A stretch of 64,000 nucleotides of DNA from Paramacrobiotus metropolitanus. Its lineage: Eukaryota; Tardigrada; Eutardigrada; Parachela; Macrobiotidae. Under the pieces are notes generated by a model. It was not told the origin of the DNA. It saw only the letters and a program-made list of their open reading frames with translations, and did no database searches. The DNA lies in the NCBI RefSeq assembly GCF_019649055.1, contig NW_026570241.1, forward strand, positions 1-64,000. Direction: 5' to 3'. Shown here piece after piece: positions 1 through 12,811 of the stretch. A program made the position numbers and the translations under genes. Position 1 is the stretch's first letter, and every line of letters starts with the position of its first letter.

Positions 1-1079
1 TACTTTAAAATGCTAATTTTTTTAAGTAACTCCACAGTCCATATAACACCTTTGTGGGAAAACATCTCCTGATCCTGACTAAGTTACGGCCAGGTACTAC
101 TGAATCAAGGCCCGTGTTATGTGATAATCTTGATTATCTTGTTACATGCCGTTTGAACCCTTTGTTTTCTGATTTGATTTTCTTTTACTATTCCGTCTTC
201 CATTAATTATAAATTTCCCAGTTGAGCTCACGATCAGTTCTGCCTGAACTTTGTCACAGCCAGTAGCCACCGACTCAGTGAACAGGATTTGACTGTTCCA
301 TACCACGTTGCGAACAATAATTAGAAAAGAGCGCCGAATCGTTGGAGTTTGCCATCGAACACAATGTGAGCCATAAACACGAAGTCAGATTGTGTATCTC
401 CATTCTCTTTTTTTTGACTATTTTCGGAAAATCTACCAATTTACAAAATCTGTTTATCAACGTCAGAAAGATTGAGAAAATAGTTAGTGTTGCGTCGAGC
501 CCTTCAATAAATTTTCGCGATGATTATTACTTTTTGTAAAGCTGCTGAGCGTTGGGTGCCCTTATTACATTTAAAACCTGGAGAGTTAATGAAATATGAG
601 TTAAATCTTTAGTCTTTGCAACAAGACGTGGTTCCCTTAAGGCATTTGGCAAAAAAAATGCATGCTGACGCCCCTGACGCTGCTAATCGTGCCGGCACGT
701 TGTAAAGGGTCCCTAAATCTGATGTTATAGCGGTGTTTCCTCTACACCTTCCTAATCCAATAGTAAAACCCACGAAGTGATATTTTGCTGGTCCCAGCTG
801 TTTCCAACATGGTTAAATTTACATAGTGTTACGTAATGTTTGACAATATACGAGCAGGTCCTTCGCATTCCCCTCAGGCCGTCGGAGCAACTATATGCTG
901 ATATTTCACACCGGCACAGTCCACACCGTTCACCCGAAAACTGGCTATCTTTGTAGGCAGCAGGCTCCAAGCTTCGTATACAGCAAGCAATTTTTATGTT
1001 ATGTTTTCGGAATGTAAATGAAATTATACTCAATTGTATATCAAAGCAAGCTACTGCTAATAAATAATTCACATTCGCA
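1..1079. other. Intergenic, no supported gene
   Basis: Open frames here are short and lack a recognisable domain, a conserved splice pattern or a paralogue in the window. The 752-1210 minus-strand frame overlaps the start of the receptor copy on the plus strand and reads as its antisense shadow. No RNA gene or repeat was recognised. Confidence 0.5.
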
Positions 1080-2636
1080 ATGTTTCCAAGCATACAACAA
1101 ACGATCAGCAAAGCCGATTCTTGTTCATGGTTTGTCGACGACTGGACTCGCATATTCGCTGTCTTCCTAAAAGTATAGGTACCACCCTGATCACGGACGC
1201 CAATGGGCAAAAGTTCTCATGGCGCGCTATATTTCCCGGGCTGCTTTTGTCGATTTCGGTGTTCTTGGCCAACTTAATTGCTGTAAGCGATACCCTGGTG
1301 AAAACTATATCGTCAATGTCGAGTTCCCAAACCGATAAGGCAACTATAATTATGGTTGCCGCATTATTCTTCCAGTTCTCAATTTGTGGATTGATGCGAT
1401 TAATGACGTTTCCCTTTACTGCGCGCCTTTAGATAGCTACATCGGTGAACTACATGAAATGTTACCTCTTTTTGACATCCGTGCAGGCAATCGCCGGAAA
1501 TTACTTTTAGCATCAGCGTTGCAGTTTACCGCTGTTTTAGGTGTTTGTGTTATCGTGTTCACTCTACATTTCCAGCAGAATTTTCCCGGCCCAACTGTTG
1601 ATTTTCTATGGTATCCGATAAATACCAACACTTTCATCACCGTATTCCAGATGGTTCCAATGCTATTAGCTGCTGCCGGACAATCGGCGTTTACATACGC
1701 GTTTTTATATATCGCCGGTATTATCAGTTTTGCATTTCAGGCCAATAACAAGCAAGTTGACAAGATCATTCACAATTTCGAAAACGAAAACAACATGGAA
1801 GTTTTCGCTGAAGAGCTAGCAAAATCTCGTCTGCATCACTGGAAGTTGTCAATCGTCACAGAAAAGCTGGATCGCGTGTTCGCCCGGTGATGTTGATCCA
1901 AACCGGCTTCGACATCCTGGCGATCACATTGCTAATCGGTATCGCGATGGGTGGGGCGCTTAAATTCTCAATGGGCGTCTTTGCTACAACCAATGTGGAA
2001 GACTTTTGTTGTTAATTATTATTGCGATGGGAAACTTTCTGCTGTTCTTCAGTCGCATTGTGATGGCGAGTTATCTCAAAAGCCAGGTAAAACGCGTAAA
2101 TTATCATAAAAGACACATCACCTTAGTAGTTTGTACTTTGCTGTGCAGGCACATGGAATTGTGTCTCTGTACCATCAGTGCGATGAGGTATCGGAAGGTA
2201 ACGACCGTATCAGAAAGGTCACTGTTTGCACTGTGCAGCGCTTGCGAGACAATCCGGTTGGATTTACCGTCGGAAAGCTCTTGGTCCTCGATACAAGTTT
2301 TATTCTGACGGTAAGCGATATGTTTTATATTGTATTACATGACACAAATCTTGTTCATAGAAGAGCAGTTTGTCTGATATTGCAGTTTCATACAGTATTA
2401 AATTATTCTTTTAGGTATTTGGGCTGCTGCTTACCTATTTCATCGTGATCTATGAAATCACATCTCGTAACGACCAAAAGCCATTACATGTAACAACAGC
2501 ACATTTGCTGAACATACCGATTATAAGTAACCATACCACCTACAGACAATTAAAACAGCTGCTGTTAGCACTAATACAAAGGTTTTCACCATTATTTTTG
2601 AGGATTACCGTTTTGCACTACCAGTTAACAAGTTGA
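1080..2636 (+). pseudogene. Gustatory-receptor-like 7TM gene, copy A, frameshifted
   Basis: Relative of the copies at 5.2, 7.2 and 10.1 kb. Exons run 1080-2086, 2149-2310 and 2415 to about 2636, the same three-exon plan as those copies. The middle exon is 162 bp and phase 0 at both ends. The last exon begins VFGLLLTYFIVIYE, the TM7 signature of the insect-type gustatory receptor family (7tm_7; TY followed by hydrophobics). The first exon holds TM1-TM6 but changes frame about four times: after SWFVDDW (~1175), after FPFTARL (~1430), at LDRVFAR (~1885) and at NVEDF (~2006, one base short in TTTTG-TTG). The last exon runs about 60 codons past the point where the relatives stop. Family proteins are ligand-gated chemosensory channels in the plasma membrane. 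The breaks suggest a pseudogene, though base-calling errors could explain some. Confidence 0.65.
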
Positions 2637-2771
2637 CCTTAACAAAAGACTACAGCAGTTACGCCGAGCAAGAATGTAATCGTGTATTAGACTAATTTTT
2701 GACAGCATTCTTGATCGCATTATTCCGTACGTGTCTACGTGAATATCACGATGTGTCCGAAAAAGCAGTCT

Positions 2772-3024
2772 TTAGCATTGCGTGTTCGTTTCTTCTTCTT
2801 CAACGTTCGCACTTCGCAATGTCTTGTCATGAATGCTTTGACAGCATCCGTTACTACAGACCGCATCTCCACAATCTCGGTCGATTTTGCACCGTCGGTA
2901 CTCCTCACACGGTCGGCACTGTCCAAAAATACCATTTGCTCCATATGTGGATCGAAATCACCACACAGTGTTCCCAGGAACAGTCGCTATCTTTCGCGCA
3001 CAAATACGTCTGGTTTGTCGTTGG
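2772..3024 (-). pseudogene. Possible cysteine-rich secreted-domain exon, frame broken
   Basis: A plausible acceptor (CTCTCTGCAG) at 3025 opens a frame with CAKDSDCSWEHC. It then changes frame near 2963, and the new frame reads QCRPC, RRCKIDRDCG and SNGCC before a TAA at 2772. Ten or more cysteines in about 80 residues, with repeated C-x4-D-C and CC spacing, is unlike the surrounding sequence. It resembles small disulfide-rich secreted modules in general, but I cannot name a family. No signal-peptide exon was confidently joined to it. It could be a decayed gene, a gene with one sequencing error, or chance. Confidence 0.3.
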
Positions 3025-5240
3025 CTGCAGAGAGTCTATAAAACGAAATTAGACGACTGGATTAGCTTTCGGGTGTCCTGCACCTGCAGAACGGTACATA
3101 CCGGTGCCTATCTTCGGTACACTACCTATCTTCGGTGTACGGTACATACCGGTGCCTATCTCCTTATTGCATACAGCATATTTACCTTCATCCGTTGATG
3201 GAGACGATGTCGAGGTCTCGTTATCAGTTAATTTCTTATCTGAAGTTTTACCTGCACCAGATGCAAAGCACTGAACAAATGTACAAGACGTTGCAAAGAA
3301 AACAAATTATTCACGAAATCAGCAGGCCGGGCTTTAGAAGTAAAACCAAAAGCTGTCACCTATTCTGGAGATGAATAGAATAATATCTTTTGTATACAGC
3401 TCCAGGACAAAATGATGGAATGTGGTGGCACCACTTTAGTGGTGCTAACCGAGACAGCTTCACTTCGGTAAACTGGTGCACGTACCGGAATTCGTGATAA
3501 TTATTGCCGTTGCCGCCACTGTAACCGCCAAGATAATCACCGTTGTTACGATGCAGAAAGCGATCTACAACAAGCACGTAATCAAAATATACTGCTTATG
3601 CTTTTAACGTTGCTCAACCATGTTAAAAACAATACTTCTCACCAAGTACAGATATCGCTGAACGCCGGTGGCGTGATATTCGAGACTTATACACCACTAT
3701 TCAGCTGTTAAGATTTTTGTAGTATTTTTTATATCACCAAATGAATTATACTACAATATTCGCTAACCAAAAGAATGCCGGACTGATGAATCGGTGCAAC
3801 ACAATAACGGTACCGCTAGAACCTTTGGTGGTGTAACAATCATTATATAAAAGCTATGACAGCAAAGTGCTGAGTTATGGCACTCAGTGCGGCAGCTTAT
3901 GTTACGAAAATTCAACAATTTACTGGATAAAAACTTGATTAAGCACAAACACACCATGCAGCAACGTGCGGTACAGCAAACGGAACACTTCTTGTGATTT
4001 CGTTGCACATCCCGTTGCAAAATTCAGTTGATTCTCGATGAGATGTTTTGATCAGTAATTTCGCCGATCCGCACCGACTGCACTGCTGACTGCTTGCGCA
4101 CGAAGCGCTGTCCATTGATCCACACAATACCGTTGGATGGAACGATAAACTGATCCTGTTTAGCTTTACCGTTCAGTTAGTGATGCATAAAAGATGAATT
4201 ATCTTGCGAATTTAAATTACATTTTTTAATGTGCGGCCACGCTGTGTACACGCAAAAATTTGAGCGGATAATGCGACATTCATTTTTCTATCGAAATTTT
4301 GTAAGTTTGTACTCAAAACTAGTGAATCAAGGTACAACACTAAGATTTCAATATCCATCGTGCATAGGTTATAAAATTTGATGGGAAATTATTGTTTACG
4401 TTCACAGCGCTGGACCGGTCTGCTTCGCAGGTGTTTACACGTCGTCAGTGGAATGCACATGATCGCACCATTCTAACTCAGAACTGCTGTTCGAATATGT
4501 TATTAATGTCATGGAAAGCCTGGGTGTTCCTCTGCTTTACCAACTTTGTTATCTTCTCTAACTCAGTTCGATAATACATCCAGCAAATATGTCAAAGCAA
4601 AACGCAAACAAAACAAAACTGACAGTTCGCACAACAAACACCGGCAACATCAAAGAACGAAGTGTACTGAATGCGCTTGATTGAATTACGCTAGGAAAAT
4701 CACCGAACTCCGATCTTGGTCACTGGCAGACTGGAGCGCAGCTCCTACCTTTTTCAAAATGCTTTTACGCCGCCCTACCGTTTGTTTTATTTTAAGTCAT
4801 TCCGGCATACGTTAGTTCAATTAAAGTCGAAATATAATTATAACGGAAACACAAGTAAATTATGCACAAGTACTGGAATAAGTACATTGAAATTAGAGGC
4901 GCGCATCCCAGAAAGAGCATATCTATCCAGTCGGTTAACTACATGAAAGTTGTACATGTGCTGTACATTGTTCAATAACTATCTTAAAGCAAGGGCGCCG
5001 TAGGCTATGAACATTATAAACAACCATGTACTGTACAGTCACTAAAGATGTACAAAATCCAAAGTACCTGACTGCCTATGCTGTCCGCGTGATTTGTTGC
5101 TATTTTTGGAAATAAACAGCTGAAGTTAATCCTTGTTACATATAACCTTTCAGAAGAAAATCCCAACGAATAAAGGTAAATCAGTTATCAAAGTAAACCT
5201 GTAGGTTTGGTCAGCTACCCAGTGACAGCTACCCAGCTAC
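3025..5240. other. Intergenic with weak exon-like pieces
   Basis: No complete gene is supported. Two minus-strand stretches look exon-like: a hydrophobic stretch near 3490-3565, with an acceptor-like TTGTTGTAG before it and a GGTACGT donor after it, and an open stretch near 4030-4165. Neither could be joined to a gene. A short imperfect tandem repeat (GGTACATACCGGTGCCTATC) occurs at about 3095 and 3142. Confidence 0.35.
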
Positions 5241-6682
5241 CTAGTCGACAGTGAAGTTGAGGCATGTGCCACACTGACAGCACGATCTACCATAATTCTT
5301 AGGCGAGGCCAGTTCGTGGATGACCAACAGGTACGTCACCAACAGGCCAAACATCTGAAAAGATTCGCTGTTCTGATAAGCCAAAATTATAAATTCCCGA
5401 TTGCACAATAAGCTATCCGTTATAACGATGGGCATTTCAAATTTGACCAACCGTTACAACAAATTCTGTGTCGAGAAGAAGGATCTTAGCCGCCGTGAAC
5501 CCCACAGCTATATCTTGTAATCGCCGCACGGTGGGCCTCGTCAAGAGTTCCGCTTTCTTGGAGTAGTGTTCTGGTACGGCATTACAAACATCATGAAAAA
5601 CTGTAGCGATATCGTGCGCCTGCAAAGTTAAATACGCGCAGTTGGATTTTGGTATTCGTATCGTAACTCTAAGACGATCGTACTTGGCTTTTAGCGTAGC
5701 TTGCAGCAATCAGTCGAAAAAAGCACTGTAAAAACCGGCACCACGCAACCGCTCCCACGAGCCAAAAATCTTCCACGTTTGTCGTTATGAAAACTCCCAA
5801 AGAAACGCCCATTGATCCGTTCAAGACAATGCCGATTAACAGAACTACGGCGAGGATATCTGAACCCGTTTGCAGCAATTGCAATGGACAGAAGACATCG
5901 TCCAAAGCTTTCGTGATCTTGGACAACATGAAATGGACTTGTCGACCTTTTCGTATGGCGTCGAATGCACTGTTTCGTGCAGATTCTTCCACTTCTTCCG
6001 TATTCTCCAAAACGGTGACTGCATTTCTAATACGTTTATTATTAGAAGCAAATGCCGCCCCGATAACAAAGGCTAAGTAGACGAAAGAGCAAGTAAAGAG
6101 CATCTGTGAGTTAGCGCCGAGTATTATCGGTGCCAATTGGAAGACGATCTGGTAGATGTGTGCCCGCATCTTCCATCCAAAGAAATATGCGTATTCCGTA
6201 GGCAGCGGTTGAGTAAAATGGAAATGCATCACTGTTATGCTAGAAACAGCCATCACAACTAGGAGACCGCCAACGGCAGTATGAATGCGATACCGTGCCG
6301 TCATTGGCAGATTGACATGAATCGACAAAACACGTTCAAGTTGGCAAATACTCTGGTCCAGTTGGCGGGACGTAAAGGGAAGATACCAAGCAAAACAATT
6401 GCACCGCCGAGAAACTGCGCGTAGACTACGGCCATCATATACAATGTCATCGTTTCCTGATGCTCTTCTAGTTGCGATACGGTCTGGATTAACGTCTCGC
6501 TGAAGGCAATCAAGCCGGCAGCTATCGGCACAGTCAAAAGAAAACCACTAATTAAAATCGATAAGAAAATTCCTGATCATTCCAGGAGAATATCCGTGCC
6601 CCTCAGTAAAATAGAGTAGACGTTCCAATCGTACGCGAACCAGGAAGTAGAAGCGAACAGGTGGCCTTTTGGGCTGCTCCAT
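5241..6682 (-). pseudogene. Gustatory-receptor-like 7TM gene, copy B, frameshifted
   Basis: Close relative of copy D (10.1 kb). Exon 1 runs from the ATG at 6682 to 5684, exon 2 5619-5452 (168 bp, phase 0 both ends) and exon 3 5354-5241. Exon 3 encodes MFGLLVTYLLVIHE, the TM7 signature of the 7tm_7 family. The long frame 6328-5684 carries TM3-TM6, including GVSLGVF and RLIAASYAKSQ, shared almost word for word with D. The N-terminal part is broken. SWFAYDWNVYSILL is out of frame with the ATG, an in-frame TGA follows near 6575, and FPLR near 6382 is one T short of the frame giving FPFTSR. At least three breaks make a pseudogene likely. B and C lie on the minus strand between A and D on the plus strand. 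Confidence 0.7.
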
Positions 6683-7199
6683 TTGGTAATGAATTATCAA
6701 TTATTACGCCTTATGTTGCTAACTGTTACAAATACAATCCCATACTTTCTTGCTCTTACAATATGTTCACAATGAGTAAAAGAACCGTATCAAGCACGGT
6801 ACTCATGCACGTACAGAGTAAACTTCTAAAACTATGGCATCGGTTAACATGTAACATGTTGACGAAACTGGATTGGGCTCGGTTGACAGTTGACAGTTGC
6901 GTCCATAAAACGTACACGGTGTAAAGTTGACCAAAACCTGCTCCATCTATGTAAATTCGACAAGGTGTCAGGATTATGGACTAATGAGAAAGCCGTTGTT
7001 GTCGCTCTTAGGTAAGTTACAATTAGAGGAAGAATCACGCGCAGCGCGATAATATTGAACGATAATATACTACTGTTTGCCTGTCTACTACGAGTACGAG
7101 TACATTATTAAATCACGCAGTGCAGCAGGATTCGTCTTCACTCTATTAGAGTAATGACACTTAACGTTATTACAGGACAGAGTAGCGAACAAAACCCAG
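6683..7199. other. Spacer between GRL copies B and C
   Basis: 517 bp with no supported gene. The two flanking receptor copies are both on the minus strand, so this holds the 3' flank of copy C and the 5' flank of copy B. Confidence 0.5.
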
Positions 7200-8700
7200 C
7201 TAAAGATGAATCAAGTGTGCTGTAGCGTTGGGCGGTTCCGTCTTACAGATGCCATCGCTGCGGGATGTACTTTCATGGACCACTAGCAAATATGTGGCCA
7301 ACACACCAGTGGTCTGCAAAACCAAAGAGATGTGGAAACCGCCATCCGTCAATATTTCATAAGTTTACGACATGCAGGCAGACTTTATGATCACATGCAG
7401 TCGTTGTATCAGGGCAACGTCTGTTTCGATGCAACAGAGGAAACTGACTAGTACTTTCACTTACAGTTACGACAAAGTTCGTATCCAGGTTCACTAAGCC
7501 CCATCCGGTCAGTACAACCGGGTTCTCCGTCAGTCGACGAAGCGTCGCACTCATCTGGTTTCGAACAGCCGTATTCCAGTGTAACTTCTCCATAACATCG
7601 TGGTAAATCGGGACAACACTGTGCGCCTAAAATTAAATTCACCGTAGAACATTTTCGTGACGCAATACTCATCGTCAATAGAGTAGTGTTCCAGTAAAAA
7701 GGTGAATTGCAAAATAGTCACTAACTTGATTATTCAGCCAGCTCGCGGAAAGTAGGCAGCCAGCCAGTAGGCTTGCGACACCAACTGCCGAAATTATCAT
7801 GGATGCAAAATCCTCATCATTGGGTGTTAGCGCAAACCCCATGGACGCGGTCAGACGCCCTTCCATGACCAAACCCACCATCAGAATGACCTCCAGCGTG
7901 GCACTGCACACCAAGATAAACACGCCGGGTGCGAAGACGGTATCAAAGCGCCGGACGATCTTTGTTAAGCGATGATGGCGCGATCGAATCCGCTCCAAAC
8001 AGCTGGTGAACTCCTCCACTCCGATGACCCCATTTTCTAGCTGTTCGAAATTTTGTGCAACGCCGGATGCTATACTGCGGAAAGCGTATCCCGTTGTCCC
8101 GACCATGTACAAGTAAACGGTGCTCAGGATACCTCGACAACAACGCCGGACATAAGAGGAATCCTTGAAATATGACGATGGCGAAAATCGTACGAATGAA
8201 TGTAAACCATAAGCGTCTGTATGGAAGGCGTCATTATATTTCCATGAAGGCGACAGTACATCCACAATGCGCCGCAGATGGCGATAAAGGCGTTAAACAA
8301 AAGCGTGATTTTGGATAGCTTCTTGATTTTATCCGGGAAAAGTGGATGCTCGCCTATGTAACTCGCCAATTCCTGCACGATTTGGTGGATGTGTCGGGTC
8401 TGACGGGTAGTCACTACGATTGTGGCGATCGCTGCCACATCGAACGAAAAGATCATCAGCGCGACAAACAAGAGCTTGGTAATCTCTTCGGTGGAATGGC
8501 CGCTTTGCTGGCCTTTAGATATTCTTCTGTCACGGTAACTGTCCAGAAGGAGGGCGCATACATACACCACACCATACGGATGCGATAAACGACCGCTTCG
8601 GTGAAGGTCCGTCCTGCCATACGCTGAGACCGCCTAATCGCAATAATGTACGGAGTCCCTTACTGCGCCTGTCAAAGGAAGAACCAGTTTTCTTTTGCAT
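7200..8700 (-). pseudogene. Gustatory-receptor-like 7TM gene, copy C, frameshifted
   Basis: The most divergent of the four clustered copies. Exon 1 runs from the ATG at 8700 to 7726, exon 2 7626-7465 (162 bp, phase 0 both ends, GTAAGT donor) and exon 3 7313-7200. Exon 3 encodes GVLATYLLVVHES, the family TM7 signature. TM1-TM6 occur in the expected order but in changing frames. The start changes frame near 8560. The TM4 region is best read in a third frame (WFTFIRTIFAIVIFQ, about 8225-8145), out of frame with both VAAIATIVVTT before it and STVYLYMVGTTG after it. Three breaks argue for a pseudogene. The long frame 8265-7675 covers TM4-TM6. Confidence 0.6.
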
Positions 8701-10081
8701 TTTGCAAATATTTATCATATGCTTATAATAGTTATTTTGGACTTCTAAAAACTATTTGAACTATTTTGAACTTCATTTAGTGGTGAAAGACAAACTCTCG
8801 CGATGCAAAGTTGACTGCATTTGCATCGCCTAAACGGTACGTTCACAATACAAACTTGTTGATCAGCTAATTTTGTAGCGATTCCACGGAAGTATGTACG
8901 TTCCACTTGCAGCAATCATTCAAATAATGGAGAACAGTTTGATGTAGGCAAGGGAATTCATCCTTTCCCAAATGCTAACAAATATTAAGTAAAAGAGAAT
9001 CATATATTGAACCTTAAAAATAGTATACATTGTACGTCGACAAAAACATTCTGCTGAAGTAGCACGCTTGAGACGCATCACCATCAGCGTTAGTACCAAC
9101 GGATCGCTTACAGCGGAATGCATCCAGGATGACCTCAGTGTTAGAGTACATGGACAAAGTACATCTTTACTACGGACGTCAATGCCGCTGCGCTATGGTC
9201 AAAAGGCCATTGTGTGCAGCGTGCAAAAAGGTCAAAATAATATGATTACAACATTATTTTGTCGATCAGTAATGCGGCTAAAGCCAGTAAGTTAAAAAGC
9301 ACAGTTTCTAACTACAAGCCTGCTGCTGTATGCGCAGTTTAATAGCGGTAATACGCTTCGTTATTTCCTAGGTAGTCATGTAACAAAGCCAAATCTAATG
9401 GTAAGCGTTGCAGTTTATAGTGCAAATGAATTACACGCGGTACCTTCATGTTACTATCGGTATTTGTAAAGCACATGCAGTTTTTTGGTTACTGGGATAG
9501 AGGAAAGAAAAGCAAATTTTAATTGTGGCAGGTCTCACAGAGTTGATGTTACCGGTCAGACCATTCCCAGTAAACGCAACGCGTTAATAAACGTCAAATG
9601 CGTTAATAAACGTAACGCATTTGATCTGGATAGCGAATAACAGGGTAACACAACTTACGATGCACACAAGAATTCCAGAATTTGCCAAAACTATTTCCAG
9701 TGCCACTGGTCTGGTTTTACCGATAGGCATCTAATTTCTTAGGTGAAGTTCGCAACATGCGACGTTTTCGTTTCACCTTATTAATATCTGGAATTAAAAT
9801 TGAAAATTTCAGAACATTGACACTTCGATCGAATTAATAGATGGTGACGGTTCTTATTGGCTTTATAAGCAGCTGCTTGCACGTCAGCCTGACTTGTGTA
9901 TACGGCTGTCACATGTCATACAAGTCTACCATATGGGGAGACTTTATAGTGACAGACTTTGTTAGTGTCCTGGACAAAAAGAATTTTGCCAGTTACGTAC
10001 TGTAGAAGTTATCGCAGTAATACGACAATTCGTCAATACAGTCACACTAATCAAGGGATTTCGACGCATAATCTTTCGTCA
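8701..10081. other. Intergenic, upstream of GRL copies C and D
   Basis: Nothing coding is supported. Copies C and D diverge from this 1.4-kb spacer, so it should hold both promoters. A short nested repeat of GCGTTAATAAACG occurs near 9580-9612. Confidence 0.45.
9862..9869 (+). promoter_or_regulatory. Possible TATA element of GRL copy D
   Basis: CTTTATAAGCAGC lies about 220 bp upstream of the copy D start codon, in the only TATA-like context of that spacer close to the gene. Assigned by position only. Confidence 0.25.
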
Positions 10082-11590
10082 ATGGAAGGTTCCAAAAGCG
10101 TAGCTGGTACTATCTCCTGGTTTGCACACGACTGGAACGTTTACTCGATCTTACTGCGGCGCATCGGTTACGTTCCTTGGATTGACAAACAGTTCTCCTT
10201 TCGGTCGTTGATTAGCGGTGTACTCCTAACGGTACCCGTAGCCGCCGGCTTGATAGCCTTTACCGAGACTTTTGGCAAAACCATGTCGGGACTTCCGGAA
10301 GAGCAGGAGAAGCTGACCTTATACATGGTCGCCGTCGTTTACGCGCAATTTCAGTTCGGCATTTTCATTTTACTCGTTGTCTTTCCTTTCCAGTCCCGCA
10401 TCCTGAATCAACACGCTGGTGACCTTGAACGTATTCTGTCGCATCATGTCAGTATCCCTGCTGTGACACGCTCTCGCATCAACACAACCATTGTCGGGCT
10501 GCTCGTTGTACTGACGATTTGCAACATAGTTGGATTGTATTTCCATTTCACGCAGAAGCTACCAGTGGAATATGTGTGCCTATTTAGATGGAAATGCGGG
10601 TTAAGATTTATCAGGCAGTGTTCCAGCTTATACCGATAATGTTCGGAGCGAGTACTTCCGGCATCTTTACCTACTCTTTCGTTTATCTTGCTTTTGTAAT
10701 CGGAGCGGCGTTTTCTTGTAACAACCAAAACATCAAGAAAGCAATCGTTGCACTGGAAACCGCAGTTGACGATTCAGTACCGCTCGATCTAAATGCAATC
10801 CGGCAAGTTCGAAAAGTTCACTGGATGCTGTCAAAGGTTACTCTCGTTTTAGATGATGTTTTCTGCCCGCTGCAACTGTTGCAGACGGGTTCAGATATCT
10901 TCGCTATAATTTTGCTAATCGGAATAGTTCTGAACGGATCCATGGGTGTTTCTCTGGGAGTTTTCGTAACAACGAATACCGAAGATATGTGGTTTCTTGC
11001 AACGGTTGCGTTGTGTCGCTTTTCGATGTGCTTCCTTCGGCTAATTGCTGCAAGCTACGTTAAAAGCCAGGTACGAGTTGCACATACGTAGTTACCTGTA
11101 CCAAAATTGCATGCTCTTTTATACTTACATTGCAGGCGCACGATACCGCTTCGGCGTTTAATGACCTTTGTGAAGTGACACCAGAGCAAGACTCCAAAGA
11201 AGTGGAACGCCTGACAATGCCGACGGTGCGCCGACTACATGGGAGTTTTGTTGGATTCACCGCGTGGAAAGTCCTATCTCTTGACAAGGAATTTATTGTA
11301 ACGGTACGTCTGCAGCCTAAACACTGAGCGCAGAATTAACCATAAGAACACTGGCTTATATACCGCTGTGTAAATTCTACTGGGCCTTTTATCTTTATCG
11401 TGGTACTGGTATTTGCTTCTTTAAGATGAAGACTTGCTACCTTTGATCGATGAAGAAATAACTAATTTTGTAGGTGTTCGGGTTACTGGTGACCTATCTG
11501 TTGGTCATCCACGAATTCACGTCACCCAAGAATTCCGGGATCAAGTCGTGTTGTCATTGTTGTGATAACTGGAATTTCACGACTGAGTAG
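10082..11590 (+). CDS. Gustatory-receptor-like 7TM protein, copy D, one frameshift
   Basis: Seven-transmembrane chemoreceptor of the 7tm_7 type, expected to form a ligand-gated cation channel in sensory-cell membranes. Exons are 10082-11070, 11136-11303 and 11474-11590, with GT-AG introns in phase 0. Hydrophobic segments appear in order: SLISGVLLTVPVAAG, a segment around VVYAQFQFGIFIL, TIVGLLVVLTI, FTYSFVYLAFVIG, IFAIILLIGIVL, RFSMCFLRLIAAS, and the TM7 exon VFGLLVTYLLVIHEF matching the family TYhhhhhQF motif. The frame breaks once, near 10593, where TGGAAATGCGG is one A short of giving WKMRV as in copy B. Restoring one base gives 424 residues, normal for the family. It is therefore either a very young pseudogene or an intact gene with an assembly error in an A run. 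Confidence 0.72.
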
Positions 11591-12601
11591 TAGGAGTACC
11601 CAATCGCTACCATAAGCTCGGTGTGAATGTACGATTAGTGTGTCCATTGTCCAATGTTCCTTCGGATCGGCTGGTCAAATTAGAGAACACGCGCAGTAGT
11701 ACAAATGTACGAATAAAACTATGAGCAGCATCGTTTTCATTACTGATGTCAAACTGCTAATTTCCGAAGCCTTTGTGTCAAAGTGCTGAATTATTTACAG
11801 CTATTTGTTTGTACTGTACTTTTTAGTTGGTTGTGTGCAACTAAGGCTAAGACATCAGCCCACTGGAAACTGGAGCGTCTGCCCAGCAAGCGCTTTATTT
11901 CAGCCGCATTTCTTCTCTTCATGTAATTTTATATGAAGAGAATTACAACTCATGAATCAAGATTAAAGACTCTTAACAGGATTCCAAACTTCAGCTCCCC
12001 GCTTTCCTAGTTCTCGTGAGGTGTATGGTAGTATGGTACTATGTTAATTGTAATCAAAATGAAAGTAACAAGTAAGAAGCACGATATATTATAACAGGTA
12101 TGATAGAGTTTTGTTATGGATCAGAAGTACTTCGATTTAGGGCACATTATTCAACAGCTTAAAGCACCACGAGCATGTGCAGCGCCGCGAGAAAAATTTT
12201 CGAGCGAACAGTATTTACTGTACATATTAATATATCTATATTGCAGAAAAGGCATCACAAATGCTCAAACGATAGCAAAATTGCAGTAAGTAAATTTTAT
12301 TTTTTTGTACTTGTAATCAATACTGACGAGTACTTACGTTGGGTACGTTCTTATTCCAGTCGCTTTCATCCTACTGTACCTGCAGCTTATGGGACTATAT
12401 AGTCTATACTCTTATACTGTACATACCGTATGGTTTTCATTACGTACCCTTTTTTATGACCTATCTACGTTTTATTTACCTTGTTAATAATTATTGCTTG
12501 CTCTAATGTACATGTATGATAGTATTCTACCATGCCATGATTCTACTGTACTTTTACATGTACATTAACTGTACTAGTTTATTATTATTATTATTATTGT
12601 T

Positions 12602-12684
12602 ATTATTATTATCGAACCAACAGTAGCCAAACTCCACTTGGGAGACTTTTAAGGCTATTGGAAATTATTTTTGGTATTTTGAAA
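12602..12684 (+). repeat. 83-bp direct repeat, left copy
   Basis: Runs from ATTATTATTATCGAACC to GGTATTTTGAAA and recurs identically at 12812-12894, 210 bp downstream. The pair brackets a tRNA-like sequence, as expected for a duplicated or inserted unit. Confidence 0.8.
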
Positions 12685-12723
12685 TTTTTATACTTTTTTT
12701 GGTTTGATTTTATGAGATAAAAG

Positions 12724-12797
12724 TTACTCATCTGGGAATCGAACCCAGGCTATACAGTTCAAAAGCCGAACGTATTACCACCAGGCTGTGAGCAGAT
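12724..12797 (-). tRNA. tRNA-like sequence, probably a pseudo-tRNA or SINE head
   Basis: On the minus strand a perfect T arm is visible: stem CTGGG/CCCAG around loop TTCGATT. A B-box-like GGTTCGATTCC and an A-box-like GCCTGGTGGTAATACG are also present. TGCTCA and TGAGTA give a partial acceptor stem of six pairs with one wobble. The anticodon arm folds poorly (GTTC/GAAC only, no U33), so I do not assign an amino acid. Confidence 0.45.
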
Positions 12798-12811
12798 TAA
12801 CATAATATATA

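Noticed and set aside
752-1210. 152-codon minus-strand frame
   Set aside because: Overlaps the 5' part of GRL copy A on the other strand, has no domain and no paralogue counterpart opposite copies B-D.
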